From positions 1 to 46,648 of the forward strand of contig JAPYON010000006.1 of the NCBI GenBank assembly GCA_029938175.1: a stretch of DNA of 46,648 nucleotides, read 5' to 3'. Below the pieces are notes generated by a model. That model ran no database searches, was not told the DNA's origin, and worked only from the letters and a program-made list of their open reading frames with translations. The stretch is from Paracoccaceae bacterium. Lineage in GTDB: Bacteria; Pseudomonadota; Alphaproteobacteria; Rhodobacterales; Rhodobacteraceae. Shown here in pieces: positions 35,258 through 43,838 of this stretch; position 1 is the first letter of the stretch, and every line of letters starts with the position of its first letter. A program made the position numbers and the translations under genes.

Positions 35258-36430
35258 CTATTGCAAATCGGCGAAAGCGGCCGCGATCCGTTTTACGGCT
35301 TCGGTGACCAGTTCACGACGGGTGGCGATGTTGAAGCGGAGGAAGTTCTCGCCACCTGTGCCGAACGTATCCCCTGAATTAGGTGCAACTTTCGCGATTT
35401 TCACCACACGATCCGTGAACTCTTCCTTAGTCATACCAGTGTCGGCGAAATTCACCCATGCCAGATAGGTCGCTTCAAGGTTCATCGAGCGGAGACCAGG
35501 AATGGCGTTGATACCTTCGTCAAATATACGCTTGTTTTCCGCCATATATTTGCGCCAGTCGTCCAGCCATTCCTCGCCACCGTTATAGGCGGCCTCAGCC
35601 ATGTGATAGCCAAAACGATTGGCGGATACTTTGCCTGCGCTCATAGTTGCGATATATTTTTTGCGAAGTGTTTTGTCAGAAATGATCGCATTACCGATGT
35701 GCGCCCCTGCGATATTGAAGGTTTTGGTTGTTGCGCTCATAATTACAAGGCGGTTGCGCACTTCCGGTGCGGCCAGCGCCAATATTGTGTGCTTGTTGCC
35801 CGCATAAACCAGATCATGGTGGATTTCGTCCGAGACCAGTATCAGGTCATGCTTGATGCAGAACGCCGCGACGGCCTGTAGTTCCTCAAGCGACCAGACG
35901 CGTCCGCCCGGATTATGCGGCGAACAGAAAATCATCAGCTTTTCGTCGCCCTGAAGCTGGGCTTCCAATGCGTCGAGGTCCAACTCGTATCGGCCGTTGT
36001 TGTTGACCAATTCGCCTTCAACAATCCGGCGATTATTCGCATTCAGGAGCGAGGCGAAAGCATGATAAACAGGTGAGAACAGAATTACGCCGTCGTTTTC
36101 CTGTGTGTAAGCCTGCACAGCCAAGGCAATTCCGTTGTTCACACCGTTAACGCTTAGTATCCACTTGGGGTCAACTTTCCACCCATGACGGCGGTCCATC
36201 CAGTTGCAGATCGCTTCCAAGTAGCTGCGCTGGTCGCCGTAATATGTGTAAACACTGCCATCGACCAGTTCCAGAATCGCATCGGACACGCATTTCGGAG
36301 ACCGGAAATCCATATCTGCCACCCACATGGCGATGCCTTCATCGGCACTGATGCCGTAAACGCGCTCCATATTATCCCATTTATCCGAATGAGTGTTGCG
36401 GCGGTCGGTTTTTTCGTCAAAGTTGTTCAT
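35258..36430 (-). CDS. PatB/MalY-type cystathionine beta-lyase (C-S lyase)
   Basis: The 390-residue fold-type I PLP enzyme has WVADMDFRSPKCVSDAILE near the start, the PHNPGGRVWSLEEL stretch, VSDEIHHDLVYAG and the PLP-binding Lys236 in SATTKTFNIAGAHIG. These features mark the MalY/PatB branch rather than aspartate aminotransferases. It should split cysteine conjugates or cystathionine to a thiol, pyruvate and ammonia. A general aminotransferase role is possible but less likely. It is divergent from def. Confidence 0.88.
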   Translation of the reverse strand: MNNFDEKTDRRNTHSDKWDNMERVYGISADEGIAMWVADMDFRSPKCVSDAILELVDGSVYTYYGDQRSYLEAICNWMDRRHGWKVDPKWILSVNGVNNGIALAVQAYTQENDGVILFSPVYHAFASLLNANNRRIVEGELVNNNGRYELDLDALEAQLQGDEKLMIFCSPHNPGGRVWSLEELQAVAAFCIKHDLILVSDEIHHDLVYAGNKHTILALAAPEVRNRLVIMSATTKTFNIAGAHIGNAIISDKTLRKKYIATMSAGKVSANRFGYHMAEAAYNGGEEWLDDWRKYMAENKRIFDEGINAIPGLRSMNLEATYLAWVNFADTGMTKEEFTDRVVKIAKVAPNSGDTFGTGGENFLRFNIATRRELVTEAVKRIAAAFADLQ

Positions 36431-36517
36431 AACAGGCTCCGTTTGATTAAGCGCAAGCTACTCTTTTCGTCGCCGTGGGCAAGAGGAAACCTTGCACCAA
36501 TCCACAGCATCGCTTAA

Positions 36518-37045
36518 ATGCCCCGCATGACATTACGAAACATCCTGTTACACCCAGATCCACGCCTGAAAAAGGCGTGTGAACCTGTGGCTGAAGTAAA
36601 CGCGAAAATCCGCGATTTGGCGAACGATATGCTGGAAACGATGTACGACGCGCCCGGCGTTGGCTTGGCTGGTCCGCAGGTTGGTGTGCTGAAACGGATA
36701 TTCGTGATTGATTGCGCAGAAAAGGATGCCGCACCCGACCCAATGATCCTGATTAATCCCGAGATCACATGGGTTTCCGAGGAGCTGAACACTTACGACG
36801 AAGGATGTCTTTCCATTCCCGAAATTTACGAGCCTGTAACTCGCCCGGAAATGGTTCGGATGTCGTATCTTGATGCCGATGGCAAACTGCACGAAGACGA
36901 ATTCGAGGCGCTTCACGCCACCGCCGTTCAACACGAGCTGGACCATTTGGACGGCATCCTGTTCATCGACTATATTAGCAAGATGAAACGCGAGATGATC
37001 ACCAACAAGATGAAAAAGCTGAAGAAAGAACTTGCCCGTGGCTAG
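36518..37045 (+). CDS. def: Peptide deformylase
   Basis: The 175-residue protein has all three PDF motifs: GVGLAGPQVG, EGCLSIPE (zinc ligand Cys97) and HELDH (residues 139-143, with catalytic Glu140). It removes the formyl group from nascent N-terminal methionine. An alternative ATG nine bases later (36527) would shorten it by three residues. It heads the def – def-like – fmt cluster in which each gene overlaps the next, so formylation and deformylation are expressed together. Confidence 0.96.
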   Translation: MPRMTLRNILLHPDPRLKKACEPVAEVNAKIRDLANDMLETMYDAPGVGLAGPQVGVLKRIFVIDCAEKDAAPDPMILINPEITWVSEELNTYDEGCLSIPEIYEPVTRPEMVRMSYLDADGKLHEDEFEALHATAVQHELDHLDGILFIDYISKMKREMITNKMKKLKKELARG

Positions 37046-37541
37046 GCCTTTCCTGATGTATCCCGACAAGCGTCTGCGCACGGAGTGCGCGCCTGTCGAG
37101 ACGATTGACGACGGCGTTCGCGCGATTTGGGATGAAATGCTGGATGCGATGTATGGGATGCCGGGCGTTGGCTTGGCAGCCTCACAGATCGGAGTGATGC
37201 AACGGCTGGCAGTTGTGGATTGTTTCGGCACGCATAATGCGGCGATCCGCATGGCGAACCCTGAAGTCCTGCACGCCTCCGCCAAGATGAACGAGCATGA
37301 CGAGGCAAGCCCGAATCTGCCCGGTCTGTCCGGCAAAATAACTCGCCCGCGCGCAGTGACGATTCGATTCATGGACGAGAACGGCGAGATGGTCGAAAAG
37401 GACTTCGTGCATATGTGGGCAACTTCGGTGCAGCACCAAATTGATCATTTGAATGGCAGGCTGTTCATCACGCATCTAAGCCCTGTGAAGCGCAAGAGGC
37501 TGCTGGCCAAGCACGCCAAGAACATGAAACGGAGGGGCTGA
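37038..37541 (+). CDS. Peptide deformylase paralog lacking catalytic residues
   Basis: A 167-residue PDF-fold protein with motif 1 intact ([10 protein letters not shown]). Motif 2 reads EASPNLPG instead of EGCLS, so the zinc-ligand Cys is missing. Motif 3 reads HQIDH, with Gln134 in place of the catalytic Glu. The two zinc histidines remain. It should be inactive as a deformylase and may bind peptides or ribosomes, or form dimers with Def. The GTG at 37038 overlaps the def stop; an alternative TTG lies at 37032. The rest of the frame is undamaged, so this is a kept paralog rather than random decay. Confidence 0.85.
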   Translation: MARPFLMYPDKRLRTECAPVETIDDGVRAIWDEMLDAMYGMPGVGLAASQIGVMQRLAVVDCFGTHNAAIRMANPEVLHASAKMNEHDEASPNLPGLSGKITRPRAVTIRFMDENGEMVEKDFVHMWATSVQHQIDHLNGRLFITHLSPVKRKRLLAKHAKNMKRRG

Positions 37542-38449
37542 TGCGTTTGATATTCATGGGCACGCCGGAATTCTCGGTCTCGGTTCTGAATCAACTTGTC
37601 AGCGTGGGGCACGAGATTGCCTGCGTCTATTCCCAACCGCCGCGCCCCGCTGGTCGCGGCAAGAAACCGCGGCCTTCTGCTGTGCAAAAAAGGGCCGAGG
37701 AGTTGGGGTTGGAGGTGCGCACTCCGCTGAATTTCAAAGATGCTGCCGAACTACGGGCGTTTATGGACATTAACGCCGATGCGGCGGTCGTTGTTGCGTA
37801 TGGTCTGATCTTGCCGCAACCGGTTCTAGATGCGCCTCGGCTTGGGTGCTTTAACATCCACGCCTCGCTTTTGCCGCGCTGGCGCGGGGCTGCACCTATT
37901 CAGCGGGCTATTATGGCGGGCGACGCAGAAACCGGCGTTTACATTATGCAGATGGAGGCAGGGCTGGATACTGGTCCGGTTTTGATGCGCGATGTGACGG
38001 CAATTGAGGCGGGTGATACGGCAGCAAGTCTACATGACCGTCTTGCCGATATGGGCTCGCACCTGATGGTTAACGCCTTGGCAGACCTTCCGAACCTGAC
38101 GCCCACGACTCAATCTCTGGAGGGTGTCACTTATGCCGCCAAGATAGACAAAGCCGAGGCCAAGATCGACTGGTCACAGCCCGCCGCGCAGGTTGACCGT
38201 TTGATCCGCGGCATCTCACCCTTCCCCGGCGCATGGTTTATGCTGGACGGACAGCGGGTGAAGGCGCTGTTATCGGAGTGCGTGGGCGGAAAAGGTCCGG
38301 CAGGCGTTGCGGTTAACGATACGTTAACCATTGCTTGTGGTGAAGGATCGATCCGGTTGCTTAAGATTCAAAAAGCTGGAAAAGGGCCACAAACGGCGGA
38401 TGTGTTCTTGACGGGAACCAAGGTTCCGGCGGGATCAATTCTGGAATAA
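37541..38449 (+). CDS. fmt: Methionyl-tRNA formyltransferase
   Basis: The 302-residue enzyme has [19 protein letters not shown] at the start, the formyl-folate site in [20 protein letters not shown] ([11 protein letters not shown]), and the C-terminal tRNA-binding domain. It formylates initiator Met-tRNA using 10-formyltetrahydrofolate. The ATG overlaps the def-like stop by one base (TGATG). The gene is intact, but the next operon downstream is entirely broken. Confidence 0.96.
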   Translation: MRLIFMGTPEFSVSVLNQLVSVGHEIACVYSQPPRPAGRGKKPRPSAVQKRAEELGLEVRTPLNFKDAAELRAFMDINADAAVVVAYGLILPQPVLDAPRLGCFNIHASLLPRWRGAAPIQRAIMAGDAETGVYIMQMEAGLDTGPVLMRDVTAIEAGDTAASLHDRLADMGSHLMVNALADLPNLTPTTQSLEGVTYAAKIDKAEAKIDWSQPAAQVDRLIRGISPFPGAWFMLDGQRVKALLSECVGGKGPAGVAVNDTLTIACGEGSIRLLKIQKAGKGPQTADVFLTGTKVPAGSILE

Positions 38450-38478
38450 GAGATTGCCCGTTGGCGGTTGCGGATATA

Positions 38479-38497
38479 CCCTCGATGCAAACGAGGG
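38479..38497 (+). promoter_or_regulatory. Hairpin that includes the nthA ribosome-binding site
   Basis: CCCTCG-ATGCAAA-CGAGGG is a perfect six-pair stem. Its 3' arm carries the GAGGGG ribosome-binding site, seven bases before the nthA ATG at 38505. In the RNA this would hide the site and limit translation. Confidence 0.35.
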
Positions 38498-38504
38498 GAT
38501 AACC

Positions 38505-39114
38505 ATGCCACACGATCACCACGACCATGACCACGATCATTCGCACAGCCTGCTGCCATCAGACCCCGAGCTTCGAGTACGCGCACTGGAAAGCATACTA
38601 GTAAACAAAGGTCTGGTTGACCCCGAAACGCTCAACACCCTGATTGACACTTATGAAAACAAGGTCGGCCCCAAGAATGGCGCTCGAGTCGTGGGTGGAC
38701 GCCGATTTTCGTAACCGGTTGCTAGAGAACGCGCCCAAGGCCATCGCCGAATTGGATTATTCAGGGCGACAAGGCGAGCATATGGTGGCCGTCGAGAACA
38801 CGCCTGAACAACACAACATGGTCGTTTGTACCCTTTGCAGTTGCTATCCGTGGCCGGTTCTGGGCATCCCACCCGCCTGGTATAAATCTGACGCATATCG
38901 CAGCCGTGCGGTGCGCGAGCCGCGTAAAGTCTTGGCTGACTTTGGCGTGACTTTATTACCAGACCAAAACGTCCGCGTGTGGGATTCGACTGCCGAGGTT
39001 CGTTATCTGGTAATCCCAATGCGCCCCGAAGGCACTAGGGGTATGACCGAGGAACAACTGGCCGAGATCGTCAGCCGTGACAGCATGATCGGCACCGGCT
39101 TGGTGACGATATGA
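38505..39114 (+). pseudogene. nthA: Nitrile hydratase alpha subunit, frameshifted
   Basis: The first frame begins MPHDHHDHDHDHSHSLLP, a His/Asp-rich head, and runs through [14 protein letters not shown] before going out of frame at about 38681-38692 and stopping at 38714. Another frame then carries [19 protein letters not shown], the metal-binding CTLCSC at 38827-38844, and [10 protein letters not shown] to the end. The missing bases fit an 11-base deletion between two TCGTGG copies. CTLCSC with Thr marks the cobalt type. The product would have hydrated nitriles to amides. The metal site itself is intact, so the lesion is recent or is a sequencing error. Confidence 0.85.
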
Positions 39115-39800
39115 ACCGCGTACATGACATGGGTGGTCGTATAGGTGACGGTCCGGTTCCTGAAGTTGATGCGCAAGACATGTTCCACAGAGATTGGGAA
39201 AAGCGAGCGATGGCGATGACCCTTGCCACCGGAGCGCTGGGGAAATGGAATATCGACGCATCACGTCATGCCCGCGAATTGCTGGGGCCCGAGGATTACC
39301 GAAAGTTCAGTTATTACTAAAAATGGGTTTCTGCGTTAACCGATATTCTGGTGCAAACCGGACTTCTGGACGAGGTTGATCTGAAAAACGTGATTGCGTC
39401 GGACACACAACCCGTGCCTTTGAATGAAAAAGCGTTGCGCCCGCAAAACGTTCTGGCAGCGATGGGCGCACATGTGCCCTACACCCGCGAGGTTGGCCCG
39501 ACCGCCCTGTTCGCAATTGGCGACTATGTGCGGACGGCAAGTCAAAACACCAACCGTTTCGTAAAAGGCGGGCATTCCCGACTGCCCGAATACGCTATGG
39601 ATTGTGTTGGGCGCATCGTTGATCTGCATGGAACCCACGTGTTGCCTGACAGTAACGCGCACTTCAAAGGCGAAAATCCTGAACCGCTTTACGGCGTATA
39701 GTTCACCGCTGAAACCCTATGGGGCGTCACGACAGAGGGCGTTGGGGACACCATCGTCCTCGACCTTTGGCAAAGCTATCTAGAGGCGGAAGGCGAATGA
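39111..39800 (+). pseudogene. nthB: Nitrile hydratase beta subunit, two in-frame stops
   Basis: The start [16 protein letters not shown] is the standard beta-subunit opening, and its ATG overlaps the nthA stop as ATGA. A TAA at 39318-39320 interrupts after RKFSYY, where Glu is expected. The same frame continues with KWVSALTDILVQTGLLDEV to a TAG at 39699-39701 after PEPLYGV, where Gln is expected, then FTAETLWGV to the final TGA at 39798. Both changes are single-base substitutions. No frame change occurs along the whole 230 codons. The beta subunit is needed for the active heterodimer. Confidence 0.88.
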
Positions 39801-40125
39801 ATATTCTCACCACGCCGGCCAATTTCAAGGCCCCATGGCACGGGCAAGCCTTTGCGCTTGCGGTGACCTTAAACGAGGCGGGTGTGTTTGGTTGGCCGGA
39901 ATGGACACAGGCCTTTGGCGAAAGCCTCGACACAATGCGTAAGGACACGCCGCTGGACGGGTCGGATGATTATTATACCGCGTGGATCGCGACGCTGGAG
40001 CGGATTTTGTGTGATCGCGATGTTGTTGCTGCGGATGCACTGGCGCAGATGAAAAAAACTGGGCCGAGGCTTTTAACACCACTCCGCACGGCAACCCAGT
40101 GAAACCGAAGATGGCAGGCGAGTAG
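39797..40125 (+). pseudogene. Nitrile hydratase accessory protein (activator), 3'-frameshifted
   Basis: The ATG overlaps the nthB end (ATGA). APWHGQAFALAVTLNEAG, FGWPEWTQAFGESL and DYYTAWIATLERIL match the beta-like activator that loads cobalt into the alpha subunit. After ALAQMKK a run of seven A residues shifts the frame, and the gene stops early at 40102. One more A restores WAEAFNTTPHGNPVKPK to a TAG at 40125; TPHGxPV is the expected family ending. Loss of the tail may be tolerated, so this is the mildest of the three lesions. Confidence 0.7.
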
Positions 40126-40140
40126 TTTAGCGCTCCCTCT

Positions 40141-40160
40141 TATAATCACAACAACGTGAT
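40141..40160 (+). promoter_or_regulatory. TATAAT and adjacent inverted repeat before the YeaQ-like gene
   Basis: A perfect TATAAT (40141-40146) is followed directly by ATCAC-AACAAC-GTGAT (40145-40160). The arrangement resembles a -10 element with an overlapping operator. The -35 region is weak. Confidence 0.35.
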
Positions 40161-40195
40161 TCTATGTTAATCCCATTAACAAACCGGAGGGAATC

Positions 40196-40435
40196 GTGAA
40201 TTTAGTATTTATTGTTATTGTTGGAACGGCGGCAGGATTTATCGTCACGCGCATGTTCAAACTTGATATTGGCGTGCTGCCAACTGTCGCTATTGGCGTT
40301 CTTGGCGCCCTAATTGGTGGCCTTGTGTTGCGTCTGTTGCTGGCCGCACCAGGTATTTTCGCTGGCCTTCTGGGCGCAATTTTGGGCGCGGCGCTGCTAA
40401 TCTGGCTGTATCAGTACTATTTCGGCAAAACGTAG
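40196..40435 (+). CDS. Small membrane protein, transglycosylase-associated (GlsB/YeaQ/YmgE) family
   Basis: A 79-residue hydrophobic protein with three membrane helices and glycine-rich spacing (VGTAAGFIVTRMF, GVLGALIGGLVLRLLL, LLGAILGAALLIWLYQYY), the YeaQ/GlsB pattern. It starts at a GTG, chosen because a strong CGGAGG lies five bases before it. Its function is not known, although members are often stress-induced. It converges with rnhA, nine bases apart. Confidence 0.7.
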   Translation: MNLVFIVIVGTAAGFIVTRMFKLDIGVLPTVAIGVLGALIGGLVLRLLLAAPGIFAGLLGAILGAALLIWLYQYYFGKT

Positions 40436-40444
40436 GCCGTCGAA

Positions 40445-40909
40445 CTACTTGCGACGCTTCCCTTTGAACGGAGCCATCCCTTCGTTCGCAAGCTCATCTG
40501 CGCGCTCATTACCCGCATGGCCTGCGTGACCCTTGATCCATTCCCAATTGATCGAGTGCGGCGCTTGTGCTTCGTCCAACAACTTCCATAAGTCTACGTT
40601 TTTGACGGGCTTGCGGGCGCTGGTTTTCCAGCCGTTCTTTTTCCAGCCAAACATCCAGCCAGTGATCCCGCCTTTGACATAGGCACTGTCGGTAATCAGC
40701 GTCACGGTTGACGCGCAGCTAAGAGCGTTTAGCGCCTCGATTGCTGCCATCAATTCCATGCGGTTATTCGTGGTATCCACTGCACCGCCCGAAAGTGTGC
40801 GTTCTTTGACAACCTTGCCGCTTTCGGTTGCGATCAGCAACGCGCCCCAGCCACCGGGGCCGGGGTTTCCCGAACAGGCCCCGTCTGTGTAAATAGTTAA
40901 TTCAGCCAA
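40445..40909 (-). CDS. rnhA: Ribonuclease HI
   Basis: The 154-residue enzyme has the four catalytic carboxylates in their usual settings: [43 protein letters not shown] and NERADELAN. The basic helix WKKNGWKT is also present. It degrades RNA in RNA-DNA hybrids. It overlaps the end of the upstream methyltransferase gene by eight bases, as the last member of the ispH operon. Confidence 0.96.
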   Translation of the reverse strand: MAELTIYTDGACSGNPGPGGWGALLIATESGKVVKERTLSGGAVDTTNNRMELMAAIEALNALSCASTVTLITDSAYVKGGITGWMFGWKKNGWKTSARKPVKNVDLWKLLDEAQAPHSINWEWIKGHAGHAGNERADELANEGMAPFKGKRRK

Positions 40910-41501
40910 GTTTTTGTGCCACCATAGTCATGCCGATAAACGGCGTTCCATCATATCCCGTGCTATCCGCAAATGTGACCTGTCGGACCTGAATGTCCAG
41001 CGCTTTTAACGCCGTAGTCAAATCAGCCTCGGTGTGGTGGCAATAAAGACGCCCAAGGTTATCCCGGCGCGTCTCGGTTCCCTTGTGAATACCGATCAAA
41101 AGCCAGCCGTCAGGTCCTAATGCTTTGCTGATCCGCGCCAGAGCATCGGGCAAATTGTCCCTTGGAACATGCTGCAAACAGAAATTCGCCCAAATCGCGT
41201 TGAATTCGGCGTCAAAATCCAGCCCGTCGAAGTCGGAGCAAATGGTGGTGATCCCTTCGACCTTGCGAAGTTCCTCCAACATGCCCTGCGATCCGTCAAA
41301 GGCCGTGACGTTAAACCCAAGTGCATGAAAAGCGCGGGCGGCATTTCCTGCACCGCAGCCGAGATCAAGCACAGCACCACCCGCAACAATACGGTTAGCG
41401 AAATTCTTGAACCGCTCGGACTTGCCGGCTTCGGGGTAACATTTGGCGTAGGTCAGGGCTTCTTTGTTGTAGAATGCGATGGTCTCGGGATCTTGCGTCA
41501 T
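40902..41501 (-). CDS. SAM-dependent methyltransferase
   Basis: The 199-residue class I methyltransferase has motif [16 protein letters not shown], the acidic [14 protein letters not shown] and the post-motif [20 protein letters not shown]. The substrate is not known; the family acts on small molecules. The ATG overlaps the ispH stop as ATGA and the gene overlaps rnhA at its end, so it sits in an ispH – methyltransferase – rnhA operon. Confidence 0.82.
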   Translation of the reverse strand: MTQDPETIAFYNKEALTYAKCYPEAGKSERFKNFANRIVAGGAVLDLGCGAGNAARAFHALGFNVTAFDGSQGMLEELRKVEGITTICSDFDGLDFDAEFNAIWANFCLQHVPRDNLPDALARISKALGPDGWLLIGIHKGTETRRDNLGRLYCHHTEADLTTALKALDIQVRQVTFADSTGYDGTPFIGMTMVAQKLG

Positions 41502-42439
41502 GCTCGCAGCACTCGTGGCACTTTGAATTCGACGTTCTCTTGTGCAGTCTCGATGATCTCGACCGTAACTTCAAAGCGATCTTTAAAGGCATCAACGACT
41601 TCGTTAATCAATTCTTCGGGGGCCGAGGCGCCCGCCGTTACGCCGACCGAGGAAATGTCTCCCAACGCGTTCCAATCGATATTCTTGGCCCGCTGCACCA
41701 GTTGCGAATAATCACAACCAGCCTTTTGCCCAACCTCAACCAGACGGCGCGAGTTCGAGGAATTCTGGGCACCGATCACCAACAAGGTATCGGTTTTCCC
41801 GGCAATCGCTTTCACCGCCTCTTGACGGTTGGTGGTCGCGTAACAAATGTCCTCTTTGTGCGGCCCGACGATTTTGGGAAAACGTTCGGTCAACGCCGAA
41901 ACGATTTCTATCGTGTCGTCCACTGATAGCGTAGTTTGTGTAATAAACGCCAACTTCGCAGAGTCACGCGGCGTGATAGTAGAAACATCAGCAGCGGTTT
42001 CAACCAGCAAGACTTCACCCTCGGGCAGTTGACCCATTGTTCCGACGGTTTCGGGGTGACCAGCGTGGCCGATCATCACCATCTGCAAGCCGTTACCGGA
42101 ATGACGATCAGCCTCGTTATGGACCTTGGTCACCAGCGGGCAAGTTGCGTCGACATAGATCATCTGGCGGGTTTCCGCCTCGGCTGGCACGGATTTAGGC
42201 ACGCCGTGGGCAGAGAAAATTACCGGGCGGTCTGTTGGACACTCGTCCAGTTCCTCGACAAATATTGCGCCTTTTGCCCGCAGACCATCAACAACAAACT
42301 TGTTGTGAACGATCTCGTGGCGAACATAAACGGGTGCACCCCATTTCTCGATCGCCATTTCAACGATCTTGATGGCACGATCAACGCCAGCACAAAACCC
42401 GCGCGGGGCGGCCAGATATAATGTCAGAGGTTTGGACAT
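41498..42439 (-). CDS. ispH: 4-hydroxy-3-methylbut-2-enyl diphosphate reductase
   Basis: The 313-residue [4Fe-4S] enzyme has its three cluster cysteines in [12 protein letters not shown] (Cys16), [13 protein letters not shown] and [22 protein letters not shown] and [16 protein letters not shown] hold the substrate histidines. It makes isopentenyl and dimethylallyl diphosphate, the last step of the MEP pathway of isoprenoid synthesis. It is the first gene of the operon that continues with a methyltransferase and rnhA. Confidence 0.96.
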   Translation of the reverse strand: MSKPLTLYLAAPRGFCAGVDRAIKIVEMAIEKWGAPVYVRHEIVHNKFVVDGLRAKGAIFVEELDECPTDRPVIFSAHGVPKSVPAEAETRQMIYVDATCPLVTKVHNEADRHSGNGLQMVMIGHAGHPETVGTMGQLPEGEVLLVETAADVSTITPRDSAKLAFITQTTLSVDDTIEIVSALTERFPKIVGPHKEDICYATTNRQEAVKAIAGKTDTLLVIGAQNSSNSRRLVEVGQKAGCDYSQLVQRAKNIDWNALGDISSVGVTAGASAPEELINEVVDAFKDRFEVTVEIIETAQENVEFKVPRVLRA

Positions 42440-42499
42440 AGATTACTCCACTTGTTCATTCCTGAACTTAATAGCGGAGCAATGACTTGAATTACAGCC

Positions 42500-43063
42500 C
42501 TAGTCTTCTTCGGAACTGACATGCGTGTCGTCGGCGCGCACAGGGCGGCCAATCACGTCACGTAGTTCATCCAGCTCTATAAAGTTATCACATTGGCGAC
42601 GCAGCTCGTCGGCAATCATTGGTGGTTGTGAGCGGATTGTGGAAACAACAGAAACCCTAACCCCTTTGCGTTGCAACGATTCGACCAATGGGCGGAAATC
42701 ACCGTCGCCCGAAAAGATCACGATATGTTCCAGATGCTCGGCCAAATCGAGCGCGTCAACGGCCAGTTCGATATCCATGTTACCTTTGATCTTGCGACGC
42801 CCCATAGAGTCAGTGAACTCTTTGGCGGGTTTGGTAACCATCGTATAGCCATTGTAATTCAACCAATCGACCAGCGGACGAATGGGGGAATACTCTTCAT
42901 TTTCGAGTAAGGCGGTGTAATACATGGCGCGTAGCAATTTTCCACGGCGCATAAACTCGGTACGTAACAATTTATAGTCAATGTCAAAACCCAATGCCTT
43001 GGCGGCGGCGTAAAGGTTCGAACCGTCAATAAAAATTGCTAAACGCTCATCACGATAAAACAT
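42500..43063 (-). CDS. NYN-domain (LabA/DUF88) putative ribonuclease
   Basis: A 187-residue PIN-like protein. It begins MFYRDERLAIFIDGSNLYAA with the first acidic site, continues with GNMDIELAVDALDLAEHLEH and ends the active site at IVIFSGDGDFRPLVESLQRKG. The three Asp groups are those of the NYN metal-dependent nuclease fold, so RNA cleavage is likely. The start at 43063 follows GGAG; an earlier in-frame ATG at 43126 adds unrelated residues. It is divergent from folK. Confidence 0.85.
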   Translation of the reverse strand: MFYRDERLAIFIDGSNLYAAAKALGFDIDYKLLRTEFMRRGKLLRAMYYTALLENEEYSPIRPLVDWLNYNGYTMVTKPAKEFTDSMGRRKIKGNMDIELAVDALDLAEHLEHIVIFSGDGDFRPLVESLQRKGVRVSVVSTIRSQPPMIADELRRQCDNFIELDELRDVIGRPVRADDTHVSSEED

Positions 43064-43157
43064 ACTATCTCCAAAGAAAATGCTGGAAAGTCCCTGAGAA
43101 TACAGTGAAATGGTCCAGCTGCACATTACGTAACGTTAAGGATAGGTGGAATAGTTC

Positions 43158-43751
43158 ATGATGAAAACCGTAAAACACCGCAATACGACCCATTATTGCC
43201 TGATTTCTCTAGGTGCGAACCTGCCGTCCGCCACTGGAACGGCGCTTGAAACACTAGAGAAGTCGCTAGGGTTGTTTCCGTCGGAATCGTTTCAGATTGA
43301 CCGAATCAGTAAATGGTTTTCCACACCAGCCTTTCCAAAAGGTTCAGGACCGGACTTCGTTAACGGTGCAATTAGAATTCAGACGACGCTAGAGCCGGGC
43401 GGAGTGATGTCCGCCCTACACCGGATCGAGGCCCAACTGGGCCGCACCCGTGAAAACCGTTGGGAACCCCGCCTGTGCGACCTTGATCTGATCGCATACG
43501 ACAATCAGATCTTGCCCGATCTGGCCACATTCCAACGCTGGAATGCCCTTGATCCGGCTAAGCAGAAAACAGAAACACCCGATCAACTGATCCTGCCGCA
43601 TCCGCGCTTGCAAGACCGGTCGTTCGTGCTGGTCCCGCTGCACGACATCGCGCCCGACTGGCGGCATCCGATCACGGGAATCACCGTTTCCGAAATGCTG
43701 GGGGCCATTTCGCCCGAAAAATTGGCCGAAATAACCGAAATAAGCGCCTAG
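43158..43751 (+). CDS. folK: 2-amino-4-hydroxy-6-hydroxymethyldihydropteridine diphosphokinase
   Basis: The 197-residue HPPK has SLGANLPSATGTALETLEKS at the start, the ATP/metal motif RENRWEPRLCDLDLIAYD and the later LPHPRLQDRSFVLVPLHDI. It pyrophosphorylates hydroxymethyldihydropterin in folate synthesis. Several ATG codons lie at the start (43158, 43161), and the family homology begins about 14 residues in, so the exact start is uncertain. It precedes rpoZ by 87 bases. Confidence 0.93.
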   Translation: MMKTVKHRNTTHYCLISLGANLPSATGTALETLEKSLGLFPSESFQIDRISKWFSTPAFPKGSGPDFVNGAIRIQTTLEPGGVMSALHRIEAQLGRTRENRWEPRLCDLDLIAYDNQILPDLATFQRWNALDPAKQKTETPDQLILPHPRLQDRSFVLVPLHDIAPDWRHPITGITVSEMLGAISPEKLAEITEISA

Positions 43752-43778
43752 GACTGGCGTTACGGCCTTGCTTTTCCT

Positions 43779-43784
43779 TATAAT
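43779..43784 (+). promoter_or_regulatory. TATAAT -10 element upstream of rpoZ
   Basis: A perfect TATAAT lies 55 bases before the rpoZ ATG in the folK-rpoZ gap. The -35 region at the right distance (TGGCGT) is a poor match. It suggests that rpoZ-rsh has its own promoter. Confidence 0.4.
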
Positions 43785-43838
43785 CGGGCTTAGATGTGCG
43801 GTCTTCCAATACGCCCCCTATCTCATGGAGCATGACGC

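Noticed and set aside
38313-38327. TTAA-N7-TTAA box inside fmt
   Set aside because: It is within coding sequence for VNDTLTI, where GTTAAC and TTAACC arise from codons; no start codon is near except the broken nthA.
19745-39701. Reassigned or suppressed stop codons as an explanation for the many in-frame stops
   Set aside because: TAG, TAA and TGA all end intact housekeeping genes here, and all three types occur as internal stops only in accessory genes that also show truncations or frameshifts.
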